From NCBI GenBank assembly GCA_964644705.1, contig CAZXYF010000148.1, positions 1-7,786 of the forward strand: 7,786 nucleotides of DNA. The letters are read 5' to 3'. The notes under the pieces are model-generated. The model had not been told where the DNA came from, did no database searches, and was given only the letters and a program-made list of their open reading frames with translations. The DNA is from CAZXYF01 sp964644705. GTDB lineage: Bacteria; Planctomycetota; Brocadiia; SM23-32. The position numbers were made by a program, and so were the translations under genes. Shown one piece after another: positions 1-6,161 of the stretch. The first letter of the stretch is position 1; every line of letters starts with the position of its first letter.

Positions 1-9
1 TCGGCCCGC

Positions 10-1713
10 TTAGCGGGGCTTCACCAGATAATGCACTCGAATTGATGCCGCGGACAGCAACACCACCGTTCCGGACAGCAGGAAATACAGGTTGGGTAAC
101 CAGAGCTGAAAATTCTCCCGCAGCGAGGGATACGCCACCTCACTCAACATACACACCACGGGGTTGATGACGAACATATATTGCAGAACAGTATGGGAGA
201 AGCTCTCCTGCGCCAGCAATCCCACCAGGCTGAGCACGCAGGTTATAATCACAATGATGTACGTTGATGCGACGCTCGTGGAGGTTTTCTTCGACAGCGA
301 GCTGAAAAACACTCCCGCCGCACACACAAACACCATCGTCGCCGCCAGCGTTGCGGTGCTCCGCACGATCCCCGGGATCAGCGGGCGTTTAATGTATCCC
401 AGTGCCAGGTACGGCGGCAGTGTGGCAACCATCATGATGAAGAGGGGCAGGATCACGGACTGAAACTTGCCGCTCACTATCTGGAAACTGCGCAGCTTCG
501 TCAGCCGGAGAAGATCAAACCGGCCCGCTTCCACCTCGCTGGATATCAGCGGGGCGCTAAATATGGGGGTGACAAAAAGCACCAGGACCATCTGGAAACT
601 CACGGTGAAGATGGCAATGATCCGCGCGGCATACACGTATGTGCTGAAGGCCGACAGAAGGATGAGGGCGAATGATATGGTAATACAGAAGTAAACTCCC
701 CGCACCAGATACACCAGCCGCCCAAACAGCATCGTTCGCAGCTCCTTGATCAATACGGGGTTGAAAATACGTCCGATCATGCGCCGGCGGCTGCGGGGAT
801 CGATCAGGTAAAACGGCCATTTCGAGAGGCGTTCCGACAGCGCTTCGTCAATAACCTCCTGGCGGCGTGAACGAGGGGCCGGACAGCGCCGGAAGTAGAA
901 GAACAAAAAACCCGTCATACCAACGATCATGATCGCCGCTACCCCGGAGAACACATTCGCGGGCGAGGCCAGCTGAACATCTCCGATGAGATTGTCGAGA
1001 AGCCCTCCCTGGACGACGCCGGTCATTGCGACGAACGGGCTCAAGGACCACAGGTAATTCAACGCCATCTTCAGGTTGTCTCCCACCGCTTTCATGAACA
1101 TCAGCGGCGGAATGATGACCGCCACGCTGATGATTCCAATGATGACGTAGCTGACCACGATCGAGATGAACGTCTTCTCACAGATGGCACTCACGGTCAG
1201 CCCGATCATTCCGAACAACAGCGCGGTCAGGCACAACAGGGCGTAGAACCATCCCACCTGGGCGAGGCTCACTCCGCCCAGCACCAGGCATGTGCTGACC
1301 ACCGGTATGGTGGACAGCACCACCAGCATCAGGAAGGTGAGTGCGCCCCCTATTTTCCCCCAAACGATGGCAAAAGGGCTCATGAGGGTGCCGTAGAGCA
1401 GATCGAACGTGTTCCGCTCCTTTTCCATCGTCACGGCCGGGCTGGTGAAGGCGGGCGCAAACAGCGCCACCAGAGCCAGCTGCCCGAGGCCCAGCACGGT
1501 GAACAGATGCTGGGCGTTCTGGGCGCTCAGCGTGTACACCCCCTCCTGCGGCCACAAAAGGTACGTGCCCGCAAAACAGGCGAACAGAAATACCAGCTGC
1601 AGCAGGGCGGCCCGCCGCGTCCGCAACGACATCTTCACATCTTTGACCATCAGCGGGGGCAACAGATTGTATCGGAGCCAGTGCAGCAGCCCGCTCTGTT
1701 TTATTTCCGCCAT
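10..1713 (-). CDS. Two-lobed ABC-2 type transporter permease (567 aa)
   Basis: This is an integral membrane permease expected to pair with the ATPase encoded just upstream as an ABC-2 exporter. About twelve hydrophobic segments can be picked out by eye, six per half, around residues 37-54, 73-93, 121-146, 153-176, 181-206, 255-275, 340-363, 365-390, 417-440, 451-471, 480-502 and 537-558. A basic cytoplasmic linker lies at about 276-335. The halves are an internal duplication: residues 86-120 align without gaps to 382-416, sharing P, F, P, E.E, FDLL, T, F.IV and GK. K24-D25 before the first segment matches K323-E324 before the second half. Usual ABC-2 permeases have one such lobe, so this is a fused pair. 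I chose ATG 1713 because GGAGG (1719-1723) lies 5 nt before it; the in-frame ATG at 1725 has only a weak site. The stop is TAA at 10-12. Substrate is unknown. Confidence 0.88.
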   Translation of the reverse strand: MAEIKQSGLLHWLRYNLLPPLMVKDVKMSLRTRRAALLQLVFLFACFAGTYLLWPQEGVYTLSAQNAQHLFTVLGLGQLALVALFAPAFTSPAVTMEKERNTFDLLYGTLMSPFAIVWGKIGGALTFLMLVVLSTIPVVSTCLVLGGVSLAQVGWFYALLCLTALLFGMIGLTVSAICEKTFISIVVSYVIIGIISVAVIIPPLMFMKAVGDNLKMALNYLWSLSPFVAMTGVVQGGLLDNLIGDVQLASPANVFSGVAAIMIVGMTGFLFFYFRRCPAPRSRRQEVIDEALSERLSKWPFYLIDPRSRRRMIGRIFNPVLIKELRTMLFGRLVYLVRGVYFCITISFALILLSAFSTYVYAARIIAIFTVSFQMVLVLFVTPIFSAPLISSEVEAGRFDLLRLTKLRSFQIVSGKFQSVILPLFIMMVATLPPYLALGYIKRPLIPGIVRSTATLAATMVFVCAAGVFFSSLSKKTSTSVASTYIIVIITCVLSLVGLLAQESFSHTVLQYMFVINPVVCMLSEVAYPSLRENFQLWLPNLYFLLSGTVVLLSAASIRVHYLVKPR

Positions 1714-1718
1714 CTCAT

Positions 1719-1723
1719 CCTCC
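1719..1723 (-). promoter_or_regulatory. Ribosome binding site GGAGG of the permease gene
   Basis: On the minus strand GGAGG is followed by 5 nt and then the ATG at 1713. It lies inside the four codons that would belong to the protein if translation began at the ATG at 1725, so it decides for the downstream start. Confidence 0.7.
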
Positions 1724-1763
1724 ATAAAAACGTGTACCTTCTGCTATCAACGCAACAACGGGA

Positions 1764-1787
1764 GACGAAGGTAAAGATAAAGCTAAG
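1764..1787 (+). repeat. Two 12-nt purine-rich repeat units (GACRAAGGYAAA-like)
   Basis: Two adjacent units, GACGAAGGTAAA and GATAAAGCTAAG, lie in the gap between the ATPase and permease genes. The 16-mer AGACGAAGGTAAAGAT at 1763-1778 recurs exactly at 5674-5689, almost 4 kb away. The period is four codons, but the open stretch around it (stops at 1725-1727 and 1794-1796) is only 22 codons long and is no gene. I know of no named family for this repeat. Confidence 0.6.
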
Positions 1788-1810
1788 GAGTTTTGAACAC
1801 CGTTCTTTGT

Positions 1811-1842
1811 CCCCGCAGCCACGGGGCTGCGCTTTGCGCAGC
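1811..1842. other. Overlapping GC-rich palindromes in the operon gap
   Basis: Three stems compete for the same bases. They are CCCCG 1811-1815 with CGGGG 1822-1826; CGCAGCC 1814-1820 with GGCTGCG 1825-1831 (4-nt loop); and GCTGCGC 1826-1832 with GCGCAGC 1836-1842 (3-nt loop). The last two are perfect 7-bp stems that cannot form together fully. On the transcribed minus strand they lie between the ATPase stop and the permease start. No T-run follows on that strand, so this is not a standard intrinsic terminator. It could be an RNA processing or stability element, or a REP-like palindrome. Confidence 0.6.
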
Positions 1843-1858
1843 TAAATCGACCGTCGCA

Positions 1859-1882
1859 TGTGCCGTTGTCTTTAGCATTGTC
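1859..1882 (-). repeat. Two weak, inverted copies of the 12-nt unit
   Basis: Read on the minus strand, GACAATGCTAAA (1871-1882) and GACAACGGCACA (1859-1870) are adjacent and resemble GACRAAGGYAAA. They face the plus-strand units at 1764-1787, with the palindromes 1811-1842 in between. The two-unit alignment is only 15 of 24 matches, so this may be chance. Confidence 0.3.
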
Positions 1883-1930
1883 TGCTGTTTCTTTCCACTG
1901 TCCGCCCGGCGACGGCTTCTCATGGCAACA

Positions 1931-2893
1931 TCAGACCGCTTCGGGTGCTGGCTGGTGGTCCTCCGGCAGCTCACCGGTCAGCTCGATGAAAGCCTCCTCC
2001 AGGCTGATGGCCACCTCCTGGAATCCGACCACTTTCAATTCGTTCTGGACCATGGTGGACAGCAGCTGACTCAGCTGGGCATCGGTGGCGTTCCATTCAA
2101 ACCGAATCGCGTGCCCTTCGACCTCGATATCGTGAATATCCGCCTCCTCCGCGGCCTTGAGCAGGAGCTGGTGCGCTTTTTCGGGCTTCTCCACCACTTC
2201 CACTTCCACCAGGCGATCCTGGCGTATGCCCTGCATGATTTCCTCCACCGGTCCCATGGCATGGATTTCCCCTTTATCGAGGATTCCCACCGTGTCGCAG
2301 ATGGTGGCGAGTTCGGGCAGAATATGGCTGGAGACCAGGATGGTTTTGCCCATCTCGCCGAGTTTGTGCAGCAGCTCTTTCATCTCAATCCGGGCGGAAG
2401 GATCCAGACCGCTCAGGGGCTCATCCAGCAACAGAACGCTGGGATCGTGCAGCAGCGTGCGGGCGATGCCCACCCGCTGTTTCATTCCCCGACTCAACGC
2501 CTCCACAAACATGTCCTCCATGTAGGTACTACCGGTGATGTCCAGAACTTTATCGATGCGTTTCCGTCGCTGTTTGCGCCGGATTTTGAACGCTGCGCCG
2601 AAAAAGTCCAGATATTCCCTCACCCGCATCCCCTCATACACGCCGAAAAAGTCGGGCAGGTAACCCACCATGTCCTTGCCCTGACGCGGATTGTTGATCA
2701 CGTCGATCTCGCCGACGTATGCCCGGCCACTGGTCGGTTTCATGAGGGCGGCCAGGATGCGGATCGTGGTCGTTTTTCCCGCGCCGTTTGGCCCGATGTA
2801 GCCGAAAATCTCCCCTTTGTCGATATCAATGCTCAGATCGCTCAGGGCACAGAAATCGCCGTAATGTTTCGTCAAATTTTCCGTTCGGATCAT
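1931..2893 (-). CDS. ABC-2 type transporter ATP-binding protein (320 aa)
   Basis: This is the cytoplasmic ATPase of an ABC-2 system, expected to power the permease encoded downstream. The nucleotide-binding domain fills about residues 1-220. Walker A is GPNGAGKTT (34-42), the signature is LSRGMKQR (133-140), Walker B is VLLLDEP (153-159), the D-loop is SGLDP (161-165) and the switch histidine is H190. The Q-loop position after VGYLP is D81 instead of the usual Gln or Glu. Residues 220-320 form the accessory tail common in ABC-2 ATPases. Translation could extend upstream to 2974, but the added residues look non-native. ATG 2893 is favoured by AGGTGA 7 nt before it and by the typical N-terminus MIRTENLTKHYG. 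The gene begins 123 nt after the stop of the exported-protein gene. The substrate is not deducible. Confidence 0.93.
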   Translation of the reverse strand: MIRTENLTKHYGDFCALSDLSIDIDKGEIFGYIGPNGAGKTTTIRILAALMKPTSGRAYVGEIDVINNPRQGKDMVGYLPDFFGVYEGMRVREYLDFFGAAFKIRRKQRRKRIDKVLDITGSTYMEDMFVEALSRGMKQRVGIARTLLHDPSVLLLDEPLSGLDPSARIEMKELLHKLGEMGKTILVSSHILPELATICDTVGILDKGEIHAMGPVEEIMQGIRQDRLVEVEVVEKPEKAHQLLLKAAEEADIHDIEVEGHAIRFEWNATDAQLSQLLSTMVQNELKVVGFQEVAISLEEAFIELTGELPEDHQPAPEAV

Positions 2894-2900
2894 GTATTTG

Positions 2901-2906
2901 TCACCT
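2901..2906 (-). promoter_or_regulatory. Ribosome binding site AGGTGA of the ATPase gene
   Basis: On the minus strand AGGTGA is followed by a 7-nt spacer and ATG 2893. This supports the 320-residue start over the upstream in-frame ATG at 2974. Confidence 0.6.
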
Positions 2907-3016
2907 GTATGTCTAAAACGTGCCCCTGCCGTGGTTCCACCGCAATGCCGTTTCTTTGGTTTTGACCGCAGCACCTATTCATTTGAGAAAAACGGGGATA
3001 CCTGAATGCGTACATA

Positions 3017-5470
3017 TCATCGGGCCCGCCCCTCCAATCGGACACTCATGGAGTGGCAGCTCCAGCTCATGCGGCGGTTCTGGCCAGCCGACGACACGCT
3101 GCCAGGCTGGCGCGTTCGTCGGGCTTTCACCGCCAGCTCCAGTATGCCCTGTTCCATGTTCTGGAACCGCCCGGCGCGGGGGATATCAACCTTTATCCGG
3201 CCCGACGGGGATTCCCGCGTCGTCAGGGGCACTCTCTTCCCTCCATCCTGTTCCACGCCCTGTATATTCAGGTCATACCCGTATGCCTCCACAGACATTC
3301 TCAGGGCGGCTTTCTCCACGGCCACGTTCGATGCGAATCGGGGCATGTAAAACAGCAGTTTTGCGTCCCGCGCCATGCTCCGTCCCGCCTGATGCGAGAG
3401 CCGGAAGACCCTGTTGGTTCGTGCCGGCTGGACCGCCGGAATGGAAAACGCCCGGGGAATGACCACCTGCTGGCCCGAGGGCGGGGGGGTGACGCGGGCT
3501 TCAACGCAGAACAGAGCACTGCTCCGTTTCGTTACACTTTCGCGTCCCACGCCGGTCAATTGTTCCCCGATAAAATCCCGCTCGGGCCACGCCAGCAAGA
3601 ACAATCGACGGGTCCAGGGGCTGTACATGTGGACCTTGGGCGTGGTGAAAAGATGTCGAACGATACGTTTCCGGGTCAGGGATGCGCTTCCCAGCAGTGC
3701 TTCGGTCGCGAAGTCACCCCGGCTTCTGGCCGATTCCTCGTTAAGCACGCATCGCGTATTCGTTCCCGATTCAACCGATTGCAGTCCGGCCGGGACGAAA
3801 GGATACGAGTTGAAAGCGAGCAAACCGTGCTCCAGATCGATGGAGGTCCTGTTGTGCACCGTCCCCTCCAGACCGCGGGGGCCCAGCTGGAACTGTACGT
3901 CAATTCCGTCCCGTATTCGGACGGGGGCGTTCACCACGTATCGGGGCAAGGATCCCGGTTGGATGGAAAGGTTTTTGGCCGCGTAGCGAGGCAGTACCTG
4001 GATGAAATCGGTGGTGATCTGGCCCCGCTTCTGGTCTTCGCTTGATGCGGCGGTCAGGAAGGATTGTTTGCTACCGGCCCGCAATTCTCCCTCCAGCGTG
4101 CTTTCCGAATGGACACCGATGATCGCACTGCGGAACGCCCTCTCCACGTCACTTCCGGTCCTGAGTACGGCAATTTCGTTGATCGATCGGCCGACCTCCG
4201 CCCGATAGCTCTGTCCCACCCGATAGGAGAAGAATCCGATCACCATACCGACGGGGATGATGACGGCCCACGCCAGCTCCGTGCGGCGATAATAGTGCGC
4301 CGCGGCCAGAGAAACGGCGGCGATCAGCAGGAATCCGCCCAGGGAGGCCACGACAAACGATCTGGGGGCCACCTCCGCCCCCACCACGTCGTTGATCATC
4401 CGAGGCCCTTTTCCCAGCAGACCGGTCTGGGCCAGTGGTTTGAGTCGTTCATTCCCCCGGAAAATCCGGGCATACAGCGTGCCGCTTTGATCCCACTGTT
4501 CCATCACGCTGCCATCAAAGGCGAAGAAATAAACGCTCCCCATGCCCACGCGCCGGCGCACGACCATGGGCATCTGCCCGTTACTGAGGATGGTTTGTCC
4601 GCCGATGGTTTCCGATTCCAGGACCGTAATGTATTCGTCCAGCTCGAGCGACCACGATTCAGTTTCCCCCTCCAGTCGGACGCGTTTCTGGTGACGTTTG
4701 CCGAAGATTTCCACCGGCATGAGCTCCTCCATCGCCGACCCCCGGATGGTGGGATAGCTTTCGCCGGGGAACAGCAGCAGCACGCCGCCGCTCTGGATCC
4801 ACGTTTTGAGCGCCCTCACCTGGCTCGGGCGCCAGTTCTGATAGTCCAGTTCACCGGTGGCCACCGCCCCGATGGAGTCGAGGCCGGCCCATTGATCCGG
4901 GAATTCCGGAAGGCGCGTGGAAAGGGTTGCTGTGTGGCGAATATTGCCCCCGGTCAGCGATTCTTTCTCCCGGCGAGCCTGGCGATAGCCCATGACCTCC
5001 GACCGATCCAGCTGCACCGTGTTGCGTCGCCCCAGATACATCGACATCGGCGGGACCACGCGACCTTCGTCCACCACCAGACAGGGGATGCGATTGCGAG
5101 TCAGGATATTGGAGAGTTCGTCACCGGAGGCCACTTCCGCCCCTTCGTCATTATAGATGCTCACCGGATTCATCTGGCGGGCTCCCCGCTGGCTGCAGAA
5201 CCAGACGCTTCGTTCGCAGCCGGCGGGCAGGTAGAAGGGGCGACTGTATTTTACGGTCTTCAGGCCATCCCGCACCGACAGGACGGCCTTCATCCGCTGC
5301 CCCTCATCGCCGGAATTGGCCACGCGGAGCTTCACCTGGGTCCAGTGATGCTGCAGGTAAGCGTGTCCCAGGGCGTGTCCGTTCCGAAAACTGACCTCTG
5401 ATTCCCCTGCCGTGACGGCCGTCGTCAGCATCACCAGGACGGCCAGAATGCGTATTGTGCAGAATTTCAC
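3017..5470 (-). CDS. Exported membrane protein with GATase1-like region, ABC-linked (817 aa)
   Basis: This is probably the extracytoplasmic partner of the ABC system encoded behind it; its molecular role is unknown. Residues 1-21 form a clear signal peptide (cleavage after AVTA). Residues 22-370 are a large soluble part. Its stretch 200-237 (IGAVATGELDYQ, W213, then ALKTWIQSGGVLLLF) resembles the class I glutamine-amidotransferase-like fold often found in membrane proteins next to ABC-2 genes. No catalytic Cys-His-Glu set is evident. The motif GMGSVYFFAFDGS (309-321) is also typical of such proteins. Two membrane spans at about 371-391 and 399-416 put both soluble parts outside. Residues 417-817 look beta-rich, with EGTVHNRTSIDLEHGLL at 535-551. 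I chose GTG 5470 because AGGAGGAGG ends 8 nt before it; the in-frame GTG at 5479 overlaps that site. The last 35 residues are Arg-rich; I see no frameshift. Confidence 0.8.
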   Translation of the reverse strand: MKFCTIRILAVLVMLTTAVTAGESEVSFRNGHALGHAYLQHHWTQVKLRVANSGDEGQRMKAVLSVRDGLKTVKYSRPFYLPAGCERSVWFCSQRGARQMNPVSIYNDEGAEVASGDELSNILTRNRIPCLVVDEGRVVPPMSMYLGRRNTVQLDRSEVMGYRQARREKESLTGGNIRHTATLSTRLPEFPDQWAGLDSIGAVATGELDYQNWRPSQVRALKTWIQSGGVLLLFPGESYPTIRGSAMEELMPVEIFGKRHQKRVRLEGETESWSLELDEYITVLESETIGGQTILSNGQMPMVVRRRVGMGSVYFFAFDGSVMEQWDQSGTLYARIFRGNERLKPLAQTGLLGKGPRMINDVVGAEVAPRSFVVASLGGFLLIAAVSLAAAHYYRRTELAWAVIIPVGMVIGFFSYRVGQSYRAEVGRSINEIAVLRTGSDVERAFRSAIIGVHSESTLEGELRAGSKQSFLTAASSEDQKRGQITTDFIQVLPRYAAKNLSIQPGSLPRYVVNAPVRIRDGIDVQFQLGPRGLEGTVHNRTSIDLEHGLLAFNSYPFVPAGLQSVESGTNTRCVLNEESARSRGDFATEALLGSASLTRKRIVRHLFTTPKVHMYSPWTRRLFLLAWPERDFIGEQLTGVGRESVTKRSSALFCVEARVTPPPSGQQVVIPRAFSIPAVQPARTNRVFRLSHQAGRSMARDAKLLFYMPRFASNVAVEKAALRMSVEAYGYDLNIQGVEQDGGKRVPLTTRESPSGRIKVDIPRAGRFQNMEQGILELAVKARRTRQPGSVSSAGQNRRMSWSCHSMSVRLEGRAR

Positions 5471-5478
5471 CGACGGCA

Positions 5479-5487
5479 CCTCCTCCT
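5479..5487 (-). promoter_or_regulatory. Strong ribosome binding site for the GTG start at 5470
   Basis: AGGAGGAGG on the minus strand lies 8 nt before GTG 5470. Its last G is also the first base of the alternative GTG at 5479, which therefore has no usable spacer. This sets the start of the exported protein. Confidence 0.75.
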
Positions 5488-5502
5488 GAGTATGGAACTG
5501 TG

Positions 5503-5532
5503 CTTATAGCAAAACAGTCCCCCACCTGTCAA
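5503..5532 (-). promoter_or_regulatory. Sigma-70-type promoter of the ABC operon
   Basis: On the minus strand a perfect -35 box TTGACA (5527-5532) is followed by an 18-nt spacer and TATAAG (5503-5508, 5 of 6 to TATAAT). Transcription would begin near 5496, leaving a leader of about 26 nt before GTG 5470. This fits a single promoter for all three minus-strand genes. It is a pattern match only. Confidence 0.65.
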
Positions 5533-5586
5533 AATGCCGCGGTTCCCAGCAGGCCAGGTCTGTCCGAAATAGCGTTTCGAGAAGCA

Positions 5587-5688
5587 TGATTCTTTGTCTT
5601 TATCATCGTCTTTACCATAATCTGCCGTTGTTTTTGGCGATCTTAGCATCGATAGAAAGGCAGACAAAGGCAAAGACGAAGGTAAAGA
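5587..5688. repeat. Large imperfect inverted repeat made of 12-nt units
   Basis: Arms 5597-5626 and 5659-5688 match at 24 of 30 positions without gaps around a 32-nt centre, which itself contains CGAT 5638-5641 and ATCG 5648-5651. Each arm is made of 12-nt units starting GAC or GAT. The plus strand has GACAAAGGCAAA (5663-5674) and GACGAAGGTAAA (5675-5686). The minus strand has three, at 5611-5622, 5599-5610 and 5587-5598. The structure lies 55 to 156 nt upstream of the operon promoter. Both coding and structural origins are possible. Confidence 0.7.
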
Positions 5689-5827
5689 TGTTAGAGACAC
5701 CTCCCTGAACGTAATTGGGGGTGGTTTGCGAGATGGACTGTATTCCCGGCTCAAACTCACCAAAGAACCCGTTTGAAAACGCATTTTTGAACGTTTTGGA
5801 CAGCACTGCCAGCAGGCAACGTACCGA

Positions 5828-5850
5828 CGGCTCGGTCGGAGACCAAGCCG
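5828..5850 (+). other. Hairpin in the intergenic stretch
   Basis: CGGCT 5828-5832 pairs with AGCCG 5846-5850 and GGTC 5834-5837 pairs with GACC 5841-5844. A single C-A mismatch separates the two helices and the loop is GGA. No T-run follows on either strand, so it is not an intrinsic terminator. Its role is unknown. Confidence 0.4.
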
Positions 5851-5965
5851 GTGTCCTCTGAGTTGCTGAAAACACCCTGTGATTCACAATTGCCCTCATT
5901 GTTCGACATCACCTGTGTCTGAGGCTGCTTTTAGAATAATTCACGCTTGAAGCTTCTGAACGGCC

Positions 5966-5999
5966 GACAAAGGCCATGGACGAAGGAACTTGACGAAGG
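5966..5999 (+). repeat. Degenerate GACRAAGG tract with 13-nt period
   Basis: GACAAAGG (5966-5973), GACGAAGG (5979-5986) and GACGAAGG (5992-5999) start exactly 13 nt apart. The core octamer is the same as in the 12-nt units at 1764 and 5663, so this looks like a diverged copy in which one base was inserted per unit. Confidence 0.5.
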
Positions 6000-6146
6000 A
6001 TCCAGTACCCGCCTTTCCGGCATACACACAGCGCCGTCCAATCTTCCGCCAGCAAGGCCTTCGTTTGCGTTGTATTGCCGAGGATGCTACAAAAGCCGCA
6101 ACGCGCGGGGAGGCAAATGTCCCTCTTTCATTTCATCATATAGATT

Positions 6147-6152
6147 GGTGAG
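6147..6152 (+). promoter_or_regulatory. Probable ribosome binding site of the oxidoreductase gene
   Basis: GGTGAG lies 9 nt before ATG 6162. It is weaker than the sites of the three minus-strand genes, but it is the only purine-rich motif at a suitable distance. Confidence 0.45.
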
Positions 6153-6161
6153 TAAAGCATT

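Larger units (their letters stand above)
5690..6146. other. Gene-free stretch upstream of the oxidoreductase
   Basis: No open frame here combines a plausible start, a ribosome binding site and protein-like composition. One plus-strand frame stays open from 5621 to a TGA at 5774-5776 but has no start codon. The stretch holds a short hairpin (5828-5850), a degenerate repeat tract (5966-5999) and short AT-rich patches. I found no clear promoter for the plus-strand gene. Confidence 0.55.

Noticed and set aside
1793..2965. Long plus-strand open frame (390 codons) opposite the ATPase gene
   Set aside because: It is the antisense of a gene with all ABC motifs; it has no motifs of its own and no good ribosome binding site.
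3017..3130. Possible frameshift near the C-terminus of the exported protein
   Set aside because: The tail is Arg-rich and odd, but it remains plausible up to the TGA at 3017-3019, and no alternative frame gives a better continuation.
4064..5401. Long plus-strand open frame (445 codons) opposite the exported-protein gene
   Set aside because: It lies antisense to a gene with a signal peptide, membrane spans and a strong ribosome binding site. Its own translation is rich in His, Arg and Pro without any recognisable domain, as expected of an antisense shadow in GC-rich DNA.
5467..5899. Two overlapping minus-strand open frames of 105 and 95 codons in the intergenic region
   Set aside because: They run through the operon promoter and the inverted repeat. 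Their composition is not protein-like and I see no ribosome binding site.
5932..5937. TAGAAT as a possible -10 box for the oxidoreductase
   Set aside because: No -35-like hexamer lies 16-18 nt upstream, and the leader would be over 200 nt long.
6067..6104. GCGTTG / CAACGC inverted repeat as a riboswitch or leader stem
   Set aside because: It is a 6-bp stem with a 26-nt loop and no recognisable riboswitch core; too weak to call.
6139..6144. TATAGA as a -10 box close to the oxidoreductase start
   Set aside because: The hexamer 17 nt upstream (AATGTC, about 6116-6121) does not resemble a -35 box, and the leader would barely contain the ribosome binding site.
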